Shown: positions 9,903 through 22,165 of the stretch, piece by piece
How positions within the stretch are numbered: position 1 is the first letter of the stretch
How the letters are laid out: each line of letters opens with the position of its first letter
Assembly (NCBI RefSeq): GCF_014066305.1
Contig: NW_023501157.1
Location: 1-35,457, forward strand
DNA: 35,457 bases
DNA from: Letharia columbiana
Lineage: Eukaryota; Ascomycota; Lecanoromycetes; Lecanorales; Parmeliaceae
Direction: 5' to 3'
The notes under the pieces: model-generated
The model's database searches: none
What the model was told of the DNA's origin: nothing
The model's input: the letters and a program-made list of their open reading frames with translations, nothing else
Translations under genes and position numbers: made by a program

Positions 9903-10055
9903 CATGAAAAGGGAAGCCAAACAAAAGAGGATAATTTCTCCACTGCTGTCAGCGATCTAGGCTTTCCTTGGAGTAAACCTCGAGCTTGGCGGAGCACCTG
10001 CCCCTTCGAAGCCAACAGAGGATGGTTTGCAAAGACATATCCTAGTAAGATGTGA
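9903..10055 (+). pseudogene. In-frame extension beyond the TGA of array copy 5
   Basis: Fifty sense codons directly follow the TGA in the same frame, ending at TGA 10053–10055 and including LGFPWSKPRAWRS and NRGWFAKTYP. The sequence is protein-like in composition. It could be the lost C-terminus of copy 5, a readthrough extension, or chance. Confidence 0.3.
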
Positions 10056-10124
10056 AGGATAGGGACCGTCGTTGAGATAGAACGCGCACTTTTTCCGAGA
10101 AGATGATTTCAATCAGTACACACC

Positions 10125-10421
10125 CTAGGCACTGAACCAATTAAAGAACCCGCTCGCCATTTCCAACAAGCTCAAGAGCATGCGAATCCTTTTCCCAAAC
10201 CGGTCCTTCGCGTCTACGCCGTTGGTTTCTTCCGCCGACAACTCGCCAGAATACCAGCTACCCTTATCATGGAGCTCTCCGACTCCTTCACTCTGGCCAC
10301 TCTTGCCCTTGCCAGCCTTGCACAGGCTACCCCAACCGAAAGAATCACAGCTACAACTCCTCGTCATGTTTGCGGAGCTGCCACTCTTCACCGAGGTACG
10401 CGTCTTCACCGAGCTAGCCAT
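10125..10421 (-). CDS. Small hypothetical protein with Val-Lys repeats (doubtful)
   Basis: A minus-strand frame of 98 codons begins with an ATG in excellent context (AAGATGG) at 10421 and ends with TAG at 10125. Near the start and just before it, VK-containing 5–6-residue repeats recur (VKTPP, VKMASS, VKTRTS, VKSGSS). They come from 15–18-bp DNA repeats, lengths divisible by three, which weakly favours coding. The frame is open upstream to about 10560, so an upstream exon is possible. A CSCDSFGWG segment follows. On the opposite strand a 60-codon frame from 10269 starts with a signal-peptide-like MELSDSFTLATLALASLAQA, so the coding strand is not certain. No family recognised. Confidence 0.2.
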   Translation of the reverse strand: MASSVKTRTSVKSGSSANMTRSCSCDSFGWGSLCKAGKGKSGQSEGVGELHDKGSWYSGELSAEETNGVDAKDRFGKRIRMLLSLLEMASGFFNWFSA

Positions 10422-10467
10422 CTTCACAGGCGGCGTCTTCACTGCTATTGAAGACGGTCGATCCTGA

Positions 10468-10874
10468 CCTGAGACAATAGTGGGGGCGACGGCTGGAGAG
10501 AAAGAGGTGGAGGGAAACGCCAGTGGACTCCTAATGAGACGGACGTGGGGTATCTTGTCAAGGGCTTGATGTGATCACGCGAGTGGGAAGAGTGATGACG
10601 CGGAAGCTAAGGCGGAGCTTGAGGTTGCGGAACGGGAAGGACAGAGCCTTTGAGACGGCTCAGAGACGGGGCCTGGGAACGCCGAGAAGGAAAATGGTCA
10701 GGGCACTGGAGCAGCAGAAGTTTTTCAAATGTTATGAATGACTGACTGGACTGGCTGGGCTCCAGTGGTTATTCAATCACAAAAATGGCGTATGAATGGA
10801 AATCTCACCCAACATTGTATGTAAATCTGCTCAACCTGCGTCTATGTACATAGCATCGAGGGCGAAAAGTACGT
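10468..10874. other. Intergenic stretch; nothing recognised
   Basis: Purine-rich on the plus strand (many GGA/GAGG runs), hence pyrimidine-rich on the minus strand, as expected for the leader of a minus-strand gene at 10125–10421. The part next to 10875 should contain the FSF1 3' UTR. No conserved frame was found. Confidence 0.35.
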
Positions 10875-12137
10875 CTATATTCCTCGATTGAATTCCACCT
10901 TCCCATCTTTGCCACCTTTTTCCCAGAACTGCTCTTCCAGAGACTTCGCCGAAACTGCCTGTCTTTGGGGAAAAGCGGCCAAAGCGAGAGGGAGGGCAAA
11001 GATGGAAGTTGTGAAGATCAGGCCTGTTTCTGTATTAGTCATAGGTTTCTGATCGGTAGACAGTGCCGCATACCTAGATTCACAGGCAGCGTCATCTTCG
11101 GTCTCCGCTTCAGCCATTCTGTCTGCTGTAACCGTACCAAGATCAAAGGCGGCAGCACCATGATGGGCGTGGAGTTGAGCACTCTGCTCAGAGCTGTCTC
11201 TCCAACCGCCAGTGTAGCAGCTTTCTTGCTTTTGCCAAGACTTCGCACTTGTGAGCCATCCTTCTCTTTCTGCGCTTTCTCTTCCTCGCTCAAGGTAGGG
11301 AAAACATCGATTCCTTGGCGGATTTCCTCCCCTCGCATCAGGAACACATTAAGGGCGCCAGCTGAAGCGACAGCCGCAAAGGGCACTAGTCGGGTCAGAC
11401 TGGTCTTCGCCGCAGGTGATAGGCGTTTGAGGCGGGGCACGATTGCGTTGAGGCCAAGAGCTACGGAGCAAGAAGCGGAGACGGCGAAAAAGTACGACTT
11501 TGCTATTGTAGATGTCGAGAGGGGAGTGGACTTATTGGCATTGGCGCTGTTGATGCCAACGTTGAGAGATTGGTTGGTTATTTGCCAAAGGAGAGTGCCT
11601 GTTGTCTGTGATCGGTCAGCGAGGTTCTGGGGATGGACTGAGGGTAGCTGTACTTGGAGGCCAGGCGTGAGCATACCAGCAGTCACTATCAGGTTGGAGA
11701 TGACGAAGCAGGACATGCGGAAGGGGAGGAAGACGGGCTGTCCGGTGTCTAAGCTGTCAGCCGTTGAAGACGGTTGTGCAACAGTAGCGTCCTACCAGGG
11801 TGCAGCGTAGAGTCGACTATCTTCTTGGCCCTCCATATCTCTGGGGTCATCGAGTTTGCCTGGCCCTGCTTGTACGAGGAGACGAGTTTTTTTGCATTCT
11901 CAAGACCGGAAGAGGAGACGAAGAGGGTTCTGTGGGGCTCCCACCATTAGCCTCTCTGTCGAAGGTCTGGACGCCATTACGGTATACCTACCACACCAAA
12001 AGTCTGGTGAGGCGGTCCCGAGCAAGATCTCACCTGGGATCCGCTATTTCGGCGGATTGCTGTACTCGGCCCCAGTAGGTATTGAGGTTGTACTGGGAGG
12101 CGGGAAGGTCACGGTTTCCGGGAAGGGAGGCAGACAT
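10875..12137 (-). CDS. FSF1: Sideroflexin, mitochondrial carrier
   Basis: Sideroflexins are multi-pass mitochondrial inner-membrane proteins; human SFXN1 is a serine transporter, and the fungal member is called Fsf1. Minus-strand exons in order: 12137–12034, 11929–11796, 11748–11654, 11605–11074 and 11029–10875 (339 aa, a normal length). Introns are 104, 47, 48 and 44 bp. Landmarks: N-terminal SQYNLNTYWGRVQQSAEIADPR, the STLHPDTGQPVFLPFRMS box, AGMLTPGL, WQITNQSLN, the INSANANKS signature, GLNAIVPRLK, NVFLMRGEEIRQGIDVF, SLGKSKKAATLAVGETALSR, a PIMVLPPLIL hydrophobic segment, and the C-terminal FALPLALAAFPQRQAVSAKS box. The ATG has a CTACC context. The 48-bp third intron has no in-frame stop. 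All key segments are intact and I see no sign of decay. Confidence 0.95.
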
Positions 12138-12955
12138 GGTAGCAGTGCAGACTTGGTGAGGACTGAGCAAAGCCCAAAATAATGTCCCAAGTACAACCGA
12201 CTGATAACACGGATCAGCGGGTCTTGGTCGCTGTGAGACTTGTTGATACTCGCTGCCGGTGTGGGGGGGGGAACCTTCTTCCCGCCAAGGCGCGCTTTCC
12301 GCGCTTAATTTGACGCCGAGGTATGCTCCGATTTCGGCAGTGATATTGGGGAATACTACTTAGTGGTAATCGAGTTCAGATTCAAAAACTGACCAGAAGC
12401 GCCTTTGCTGACCCAAATAACAACTGGGGACCGTACTTTTGCAACAGACTTTTTTTCACAGCGCTAAATCCTTAGATTTGTCAATAAAGCCCCATCTCAA
12501 TAGATGGTTGGTGGCGAAATGATAAGATGCATACAGAAGATCCCAGTAAACTTCCCATGTTGACTCATTGATGCGTTTGGCAGGTCTCTAGATACCGCCG
12601 CTGGTCATTCTCCACGGTCGAGGTTTGCATCTATTTGGACATACTCAATTTTCGATCGAAGCTGCAAAACGTTCTTAGCGCCCCGCTTCATCTCGGTGCA
12701 TTGGCTTCAGAAAGTCCCACGCTATCTTGCATTATTTAGAAGATGTAGACCACTGCGGACTTTGACTTTATCTGGCTGCTGCAACTCGCCATGCCAAACA
12801 TGATTTTTCCGCGCTGTTGCCTTTTGCCTCGGAGTATCCCCTTCCTTGAGTCCGGGTGGACCACGCTAGTAGGGGGGGATCAAAGTAGTTCCGGCCGTCT
12901 TGGCATTATTTCTCGCCACATTGCGCGGAGAAGATTTCGCCCCCAAATTAGAAGA
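12138..12955. other. FSF1 upstream region and spacer to the AT-rich block
   Basis: No gene recognised. The first ~150 bases must hold the FSF1 promoter and leader; no TATA box is evident. A nine-G run lies at 12263–12271 and a seven-G run near 12875. An 87-codon plus-strand frame from 12791 runs into the AT-rich block and is not protein-like. Composition is normal until about 12,955, then changes within some 40 bases. Confidence 0.4.
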
Positions 12956-13058
12956 GTAGCTGTCTATATATCAACCACCCTCTATATATATAAAAATATA
13001 TTAAAACTAAGTCGAAGGAATAGACTATATCGCTCACATCGATTGCGCCATTAACTTA

Positions 13059-15593
13059 TTTCTCGCTATACTAAAATTTCGTCAAATTCGAGTCTCTTTA
13101 TCTATTAAAATCTTTTATAAATCTTCTATTTAGATACGCGTAATTAATTCGTCTTTAATATCGTTAATAGCATATAAGAAGTATAATAATAATACTATAT
13201 ATACTTTCTTAGAGCGAGTAAGATTAGATAATATTATATATAAAGGAAGTTAGATCTTTAAAGTATTAGTTAATTACGAACCTCTAAGAGGCGGATCTAT
13301 TTATACTATCGAACGAGAGTCTAAGAGAGAAGTTATTATATTATTAAATACGTCTAAAATTAATAATAGAATATCGAAGTCTATACGACGATCTTCTAAA
13401 AGAGTTAGAAGGTTAATTGCTTAAAAATATAAAAAAGGACTTATTAGAGACGAGCTATAGAAGTATATCCTCTTATCTATCGATATCGTCGTCATTAAGA
13501 AGTTCGATACTCTCTACGATAACTTGAAATATATAGTTAATATCGTTTATAAGGGAGCTAATATCGAGTCTTAGAAGCTTTAATCTAGCCTTTATAGTAT
13601 TAACGAAGAAGAGAAAAGAGATAAAGAATACTCGGGTATATTAAAGAAGAAGTCTACTATAAGAAAATCTCGTAAAATAGCTTTAAGTAAAGTAAATAAG
13701 ACGGCTATAAAGAAGAAAGAGACTAATATAGTAGTTATTATTTTTACTAATTAGGCCGTTAAAGTAATCTCTAATAATATCGTAGAGAAGACTTTAAATG
13801 CTATTGTAAATACTATTATTTTTATATAAATAATCGATTATAGTAGTAAAGATAACGATAATTATAAGATTATTAAGATTAAGAGAAAAGCGATTTTAGT
13901 AAAAGAAAGAAAGCTTAAAAAAGAATAAGTAAGGATCGAGAAATCGCGACTCGATGCTATTAAAGAAAATGACGCTATTGCTACTACTATAGCTAAATTT
14001 TCTATAACTATATTTAATACTTTTTAAAAAAGACTAAAGCGTAATTCGAAGTCTTAAATTCCAGCGGATCTTAATTAGAATAGTTCACTCGCCTTATTCT
14101 CGCTATTCTTTACTAAAGAGATATTTAAGACTATTATATAAAATACTAATATATACGCTCTATAGTAGCTTACTATATTACGAGAATAAGACTCTATTAA
14201 ATCGAAGCTTCTAGAAAATAATATAAATTAGCGAGCTTAGTAGATTACTAATATAGTCGAAATTAAGATATTTATAGAGTATCTCGTTTATATAAACGTT
14301 TATTAGAAAGGCGAGATCGTAGAGTACTAAAATAAGGATATATTTTATAATATATATTCTCTTATTATAGTAAGATAGTTAATTATACTAATCTATCTCT
14401 TAGACTTTATATATATTCTATAGTTATTTATAATTTAAAATAGATTTACTTAATTATAGCGATTTTTTCATATTAATCCTTTAAGCGATAATATATTTAC
14501 GAAGTCTATAGAAGAAGAGATAAAAGTAATAACTAAGTAAGAATTAAAGTCTTAGAAGCTTTAGTAGTAGTATAAAATAGAGCCTCTTTTAACTCCTTTC
14601 AGAAATTACTATTAAAAGTACTAGAGGCCCGATAGTAATATCGCTATCGATGAGATAATAATATAATTTTTCGAATAATTAAAATATATCGTTAATATAA
14701 AGAATAAGTCTATTAAACGAGGGTATAAATTCTAGACTCTTTATAAGACTAGATATATATATAACTTTATATATTACTCGCGTACTTTAAAGATTAACGA
14801 GCTAAAATCACGTGAAATGCTAATAACTATCGAATCTATAGTATATTAGCTTACGCTTATACTATCTTCTCTATTCTTCGATAAAATATATACTCTTTAT
14901 CTCGATAACCTCTTTATATTAATTTCGTTATTTTATAAGCTACGTATTATAGGCATTAAAGTATATAAAACGACTCGTGTAAATAATAGCGTCGATTTTC
15001 CAGCTATTCTATAGGTTATAAGGGAAAAATGGAATTATAAGTTACTCTAGAAGACGCTCGTAACTATATCGATAGACGACGTATTATATCTAGACTAAAT
15101 CGATAATAATACGATACTCTCGCTATTTACGATATATATAATAAATAAAGCGAGTAATATTATTAAGAAATGACGAAAAAGACTAGATCTTATCTTTATT
15201 AATGTAAAGATTATAAGAGAGCTATTTAATAGATAGCCTCGGATGATACTTAAGATTCTATATTATATTAATAATTATAACTATAATATAAGCTTCGTAG
15301 ATATTATCGATTAATATCGCTAGGCGTATAAGACTTAGAGAAAGACTATAAGAAACTAGTAATTAATCTTCTACTAAGTATTAGATTATAGTATTATTAA
15401 TAGCTTTAAGATTAAGAATTATATAGACTTTTATTAAAAGAAGAGATAATATAGAAACTTTAGAATTCGACTATATAAAGAGTTATTCGCCTTTAAAGAG
15501 AATACGAAGATTAATAAGTATACTAATTATCTAGATACTAATCGATTTTAATAAAATTATAAATATATATTTATCGAGTATAAAAAAATTTAT

Positions 15594-15598
<5 letters not shown>
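13059..15598 (+). mobile_element. RIP-inactivated piggyBac-type DNA transposon (transposase relic)
   Basis: One frame (codon starts at positions divisible by three) can be followed for about 2.5 kb, broken only by TAA/TAG codons that RIP would make from CAA, CAG or TGG. piggyBac landmarks in order: FIEYLVYINVY near 14.27 kb; NIAIDEIII (Asp codon 14649–14651, the expected first catalytic Asp), followed by KYIVNIKNKSIKRGYKF; TLYLDNLFILISLF near 14.9 kb (second Asp); NYNISFVDIID near 15.29 kb (third Asp), followed by a Lys/Arg-rich stretch and YSIINSFKIKNYI. The ~450 residues before the core are basic and less conserved. In the parts I followed there are no indels. TTAA target duplications and terminal inverted repeats could not be located; TTAA tetramers at 13001 and 13051 are candidates. 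It is inactive. Confidence 0.75.
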
Positions 15599-16030
<432 letters not shown>

Positions 16031-17849
16031 TATCTATGAGATTATATACTATAAAAATATATATATATAAGATATTCTTACTAAGATTTCTATATTTATA
16101 GAATAATCCGACTAAGATATATAGAATATATTTATTCTTCTTTATTAAGAGAGAGGGAATATAAAGAGTAATTTAATATAGCTATTTATCTTTTTATTAA
16201 TATTAATAATTAGAATAATAATTAGAACTATAAGCGTCTCTATTCTTCTTCTTAAAATTATAATATAAAAGAATATTCTAAATTTTAAATCTTTAAATAT
16301 TATAAGAATAAAATTCTATAATTATCTTTATTTATATATTTATCTTAACGCGTTAGATAAGCTTAATAAACTTTATATTTATTCTTCTCTTAAACTCTAA
16401 TTTACTCTTCTATTCTACTCTATCTTAATTCTATTAAATACTCTTAAGTCTATCTCTATCTAATTAAACTTATTAATTATTTATAAATAAATTCGCTTTT
16501 TAAATTATTTTAAATCTCTTTTTTAAGATTAAATCTATTATTACTAACTCTCTCTAACTATAAATCTTATTAATTATTTCTCTCTATATATTATAGAGTA
16601 TTAGTAATATATCTTAATAAACTTATAAATATTAAACTTATCGAAAGTACTTTTTATAAGCTTATTATCTTTATTAATATAATTATTATAAATATTAATT
16701 AAGTTTTTATATAAAGTACTATTAGCTCTTTTAATCTAATTCGATATATTAAGATCTTCTTTAAGATTAAGTTTAATCTTATTTAAGCTTATTTTCTTAA
16801 TACTTTATATAAAGAATTATTATTAGAGTACGAAATATCGCTAATAAATAATACTTCTAAGTATTATAATATCTTTTAGTTATTAAGAAATATCGCTTAT
16901 ATATAATAGTCTTCGCGAGAGAATAAAGAATATTATAAGTTATTTAAGCGATTATAGCGTATTTAAACTTTAATTTCTTTTATTATTTTAAAATTAAAAG
17001 ATTCGCTAAATTATTAAAAGAAGCTTTATAAAGATTAGAGATAAGATTATAATTAGAATAATAATTAGAAGACTTATTATTTTATCTATATTACTAAAGC
17101 TAATTATATTTATTCTTATTATCTAAATTCTTAATCTCAAATTTTATCGCTTAATTAAGCGTATTTTTATTTAATTAACTTATTCGCTTAACTCTTTATA
17201 ATTAACTACTTATATTAATATTTTAATAATTTTAAAATATCTTTTTAAGCGCTTTTTAGTAGATCTTTATCTATAGCTTCTTTTTAATATTAATCTTTTA
17301 ATTTAATTTCTTTAATTTTATATTATTATAATTTAAATATAAAAGCGTAACTTATTTATATAGATAGTTTAAATTTAATTAAGTTCGATTATAATAGATA
17401 GTTAATTTCTCATAAGCCGTCTTAAAAGCTTTAAAAAGTTCTTTTTTTTAAGAAACTCTCTTTCTTCTTAATTTTCTAAGCTCTTTATCTATATAATTAA
17501 ATAGATAATTATAAATATTAAAGACGTAGTAAATTATAATCTTCTTTTCTCTATTTATTAATTTTATAAATTTATAAAAAAATTTAATAAGCTAAATTAA
17601 ATATTAAATCTATTAGAAATTAATTAAAAATTATTTAGACGTCTAGACTATAATTTTTATTTATAATTATTTTTTATTATTTAATCTTAAATAGATAGTT
17701 AATCTATTTTTTAAAAAGTATATAATATTAATATAAAGAAGTAGAGCGCGAATTAATATCTAATAAATTAAATTTTAGCGAGTCTTAATATTCTAAAAGA
17801 GCTTAAAAAGGCGTTTTTAATAATATTACTTTTTTTAGAAGATTAATAT

Positions 17850-18750
17850 TTATCTAATATTAAAATATTTTTATCTTAAAGTCGTTTAGTTTATAATATA
17901 AAAAAGATCTCTTTACGCTAGTCGCTAATATTAATATATATAATAATTTTTTAAATTTTAATATAATTAATAATATAATAATTAGAATAATAATAAGAAA
18001 TATTATATTTTTATTAGAGTTATCGATAGATTAATTATACTTATTTAAACTTAATTCTTATCTTCTTTATTATTTTAGCTTCTCTAAAATTTCTTATTTA
18101 TTAAAATAACTCTAATATTATCTAGAAGTTCTTTTAAGATTAATTAAATAATATACGCTATATAAAAAATATATTATAAATAATTTAAGAACTTAAATTC
18201 TTTAATATTAAGCGAGTTTTTTATTACGAAAATAAAAAGATAAATAATTAAATCTTTAAAGAGTATATTATTATTATTAGCGTTATTAGTTATAAGTCTA
18301 AATATATAAAGATTAAATCTTATATTCTATAAGAATTAAATTAATAATACTTATAAGTTTCTAACTAATATATTTATCTTCGATATATTTAAAATTTATA
18401 AGAATCTTATATTATTACTAATTAATATTAATAAAAAAGATTAGAATTATTATAAATAATTAATAATTATAAGATAATTAATAATTTAGAGTTAGAGAGA
18501 CTTTAATATTATTAATTAATAAATTCTTTAATAATTTTATCTCTAGCTCTATAGCTTTTCTTATTAATTAATTCTTTATAATAAATATTAATTTTAATTA
18601 TATATTAAGATTAAGATAGCGTAAGAGTTATAATATCTTAGAATTATTAGTAATTATAAATAAAATATTAATATTTATAATTTAGCGACGAAATTATTTC
18701 GAAAAGTCTTCGCGTATAAGCTTTCGATCTTCTAATATTATAAGAGAATT
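17850..18750 (-). mobile_element. Probable RIP-mutated hAT-family transposase relic
   Basis: One minus-strand frame reads LITNNANNNNILFKDL at about 18,298–18,250 and, about 35 codons on, YIFYIAYII-stop-LILKELL (about 18,175–18,125), then DNIRVILINKKF. After undoing RIP-type changes mentally, these resemble the hAT boxes TDNASNND and C.AH.IQL and the segment that follows in fungal hAT proteins. Both boxes are in the same frame at about the right spacing. The limits given are approximate: the rest of the protein (towards 19.5 kb for the N-terminus, 16.3 kb for the C-terminus) is too mutated to trace, and I did not find the C-terminal dimerisation motif or terminal repeats. Confidence 0.45.
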
Positions 18751-20329
18751 TTAATATTATCTTTTCTAGAGTAAATAGTAAGCTAGATATTCTATTTATT
18801 ATTTTATTTATTAATAATTTATATTATCTAATTTAGAAATATATCTAATTTTTATAATTATTAATTAGATTCGTTTATTATAAACTACTTAAATTAGATT
18901 TCTTAATATATTTCTTAAACTTAATATATACTATTATATCGCTTATTTTATAATCTATAAATAAATAAATTAGAATCTTATTATAGTAATAATAAATAAT
19001 ATATAGCTTCTCGAAATCGACGAGCGTATATTCGTTAAATTATATTTATTTCTAGAATTTTCTAATTTCTAAGTCTTAATAAATAGATTAATAATCGCTA
19101 TTAGATTTAAACTAATTCTATATAGCCTATACTATCTTTATTTATTATTATATTTATTATTTTTTATTATTAATATTAAAAAGAAAGTAAGATTTATTAC
19201 TATCTTTATATTGAAATATATTTATTAATATCTTATATTAAGTATCGTTAATTAAGAAAGTTAAGTTTACGCTAAATAAAGATCTAATTAATATCGTAAA
19301 ATTAAGATATTTAAAGAGAAATTAAAAGAGATATATAAATAAATAAAATATTAGAAATAAAATAAGATTAATATTTAATATATAAATTCTATCTTCTCGC
19401 TATAATAGAAACTTATATCGCTTTAATAACTTATATTCACTTTAATAATATATTATTATATTATTTTTAATATTTTAAATTAAAGATTAATTCTTTCTAA
19501 TTAGCGTTATAATTAGCGATTATATATTTAAAAGTATATAATAACGCTAATATAGAATTAATATTTAATTTAATTAATTTAAAACTCTAATTAGTCTAGC
19601 TATTAACGCTTTTCTACTCGATATAATATATACTTAATTCGCTTTAATATTACTTATTCGTCGCTATATTATTTTAAATATTAGAATTAAGAATTATATT
19701 TATTTAATTAATATTCTAATCGCTAACTATATTAATAAAGAGTATATATTAATATCTTAAAACTATTAAATAAATTTTATTAGATATTAATATAGAATTA
19801 AAATCTAATTTAAACGCTTTAATAATTTAATTAGCTAAACTAATTATTATCTAAATCTTTTATATATAAAAATTAAATCTTTTACTACGCTAAGATTATT
19901 TTTAAATATTAAAATCTTTCTTATTAATATAACTCTCTTTTATTTAAGTAATATTATAATATCTTTTATTTAAGCGTTAAAATATTAAAATATTATATTC
20001 TTCGCTTTTAATTAAGCGATTTTATCTTTAAGTCGATATCTTTAATCTTATAAAAATAATAACTAATTCGTTATAGACGAAGGCGAAAAAAGAAATAATA
20101 TCTTCTTCTATCTTTATAATAGAAGAAGAGAAGAAAAGTAAGTAAATTAATTATAAGCTATACGCGACTTAATATCTAAGAATAATAAATTAATAAAGTT
20201 ATAATATTAAAATAAAGAGCTTTTCTTATAACTAATAAATATAAAATTAAATAAAAATTAATAAATTTAATAAAATTATCTTTAATAGATATATCGCGTA
20301 TATAAAGAATATCGAAATATATAAAATAT

Positions 20330-20360
20330 ATATGAAATATAAGAGGGGGCGTATATATAT
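20330..20360 (+). other. Polypurine-tract-like site
   Basis: ATATAAGAGGGGGCG stands out where G runs are otherwise almost absent. It resembles the polypurine tract next to the 3' LTR of a retrotransposon, but no LTR pair could be defined around it. G runs are not RIP targets, so such tracts would survive. Confidence 0.25.
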
Positions 20361-21729
20361 AGCTATAAATATCTAAAGTATATTTAAAATATAGAAAGAA
20401 GCGCTTATATATAGCTCTACGATATATATTAATAAAAAAGAAGTTAATCTCTTTTTCTAATTAGCTTTCTAATTAATATTTAAACTTAATCTATCTTTAA
20501 ATAGTATTTTATTCTAATAAGATTTTAATTATATAATATTAATTAGCTCGATAATAAATATTTAATACTATTCTTTTCTAATTTACTCTTTTTTTTCTTA
20601 AAAATTCTTTTTATTATTATAGTATTTATATTATAATACACTTATTTATTATAATATTACTTATATCTAAAGAAAATAAAATTATTTTCTTTATATTCTA
20701 TAGTTAAATTAAATTAATAATATTATTTTTATAAAGTAAGTATATATTTAATAGCGCTATATCTCTTAATATAATAATTAATTATAATACTAAATATAAT
20801 TTATTAATATATAATATTATTATTTATTAAAGTTATTAACTCGATAATTATAAAACTTAGAAAATTATTAATAATTTATTAACTATTAATTTAGACTTAT
20901 TTAAATTATCGAAGTAAAGTAAAGATAAGATTTCGCGAAGGTAAAAATTAGAAGATTATACGCGAAGTTTAAGAAGTATAATTATAAATAAGAAAAGTAC
21001 GTAATTATATTAATTATATATATTTAAATTAAATAATAAATTAATTATATACATTAATTATATTATTACTAATTAGACTTAAAAGTTTATATATTAAAGA
21101 AAATTCGCGAATAGTAGAGATTAACGAATTTAATTATTTCTTAAATTATATTCGCTTAAATAATAAAGAAGATCTTAATTTATATAACTTTAAAATCGAT
21201 TAATTCGCTTCAAATTTAAATCTCTATATTATAAATACTTTAAGAAGCTATAAAGATAAAATTAGCGAGTAATTTTAATAATATAACTTACTCTTTAATA
21301 ATTATAAATAAAGAAAATTACTAACTAATATCTAGCGGCTTAATTATATATATTTTATATAAAAAGAATTACTTTATAATTAAAAGATATATAGCTTTTT
21401 AGATAATTATAATAAGATATAAGTTTATAAATAATAATATAGTATTATTAAAGTCTAGACGTAGTTTTTATAAAAAGAAAATATATAATAAATAAAAGAA
21501 AAACTATTCTAAGTTAAGAATAAGATATTCTAATTATTATTCTATTTATTACGCTTAATTAATAATATTTAGCTATTATACTTAATCTAATAACTTTATA
21601 TATTTTATATTTATAGAATAAAACTTCTTAAATCGATTTAAATATAGATATATATTTATAAAAATACTACTACTTTAATAAAAGAGGCTTCTTATTCTAA
21701 AATCTATATTAAATTAAAGATTATATTCT

Positions 21730-22165
21730 CTATACTCTAATAGCTTTAATTTCTATAGTTATTATTAATATCGCGATTAAATTTATATAATAATAATACA
21801 TCTTTCTTATTAGCGAGTATCTCTATATTCGATAGCTTTAGTTTTTATAATTATTATTAATATCGCGATTAAATTTATTTATATATTTTTTTTTCTTTTT
21901 TTTCTTTTTTTTTAATTTTTTAATTCGGTTATTTATAGTAATAATACGCCTTTCTTATTAGCGAGTATTTCTATATTTAATAGCTTTAATTTCTATAATT
22001 ATTATTAATATCGCGATTAAATTTATATAGTAATAATATAGTTCTTTCTTTTAGCGGTTTTTTTATAGTATTTCTATATTCGATAGCTTTAGTTTTTATA
22101 GTTATTATTAATATCGCGATTAAATTCGTATAGTAATAATATATCTTTCTTATTAGCGAGTATAT
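21730..22165. repeat. Four diverged tandem copies of a ~95-bp unit
   Basis: Each copy contains TAGCTTTA, a TTTTTATA/TTCTATA step, then TTATTATTAATATCGCGATT and AAATTTAT or AAATTCGT, followed in most by TAATAATA and TTTCTTATTAGCGAG. Core positions are near 21,760, 21,850, 21,995 and 22,100. Copies two and three are separated by a T-rich insertion (about 21,885–21,930). Each contains the palindrome ATCGCGAT. Confidence 0.75.

Noticed and set aside
9599..10015. 138-codon minus-strand frame
   Set aside because: It is opposite the array copy at 9237–9902, whose boxes recur elsewhere; the minus frame has no recurring match.
11039..11716. Single 225-codon minus-strand frame as a gene by itself
   Set aside because: It is the central part of the spliced sideroflexin gene; it contains one unspliced 48-bp intron and runs past the donor of the last intron.
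10965..11810. 281-codon plus-strand frame
   Set aside because: It lies antisense to the sideroflexin exons and has no domain or repeat support.
12791..13054. 87-codon frame across the composition boundary
   Set aside because: Its second half is low-complexity AT-rich sequence and nothing is conserved.
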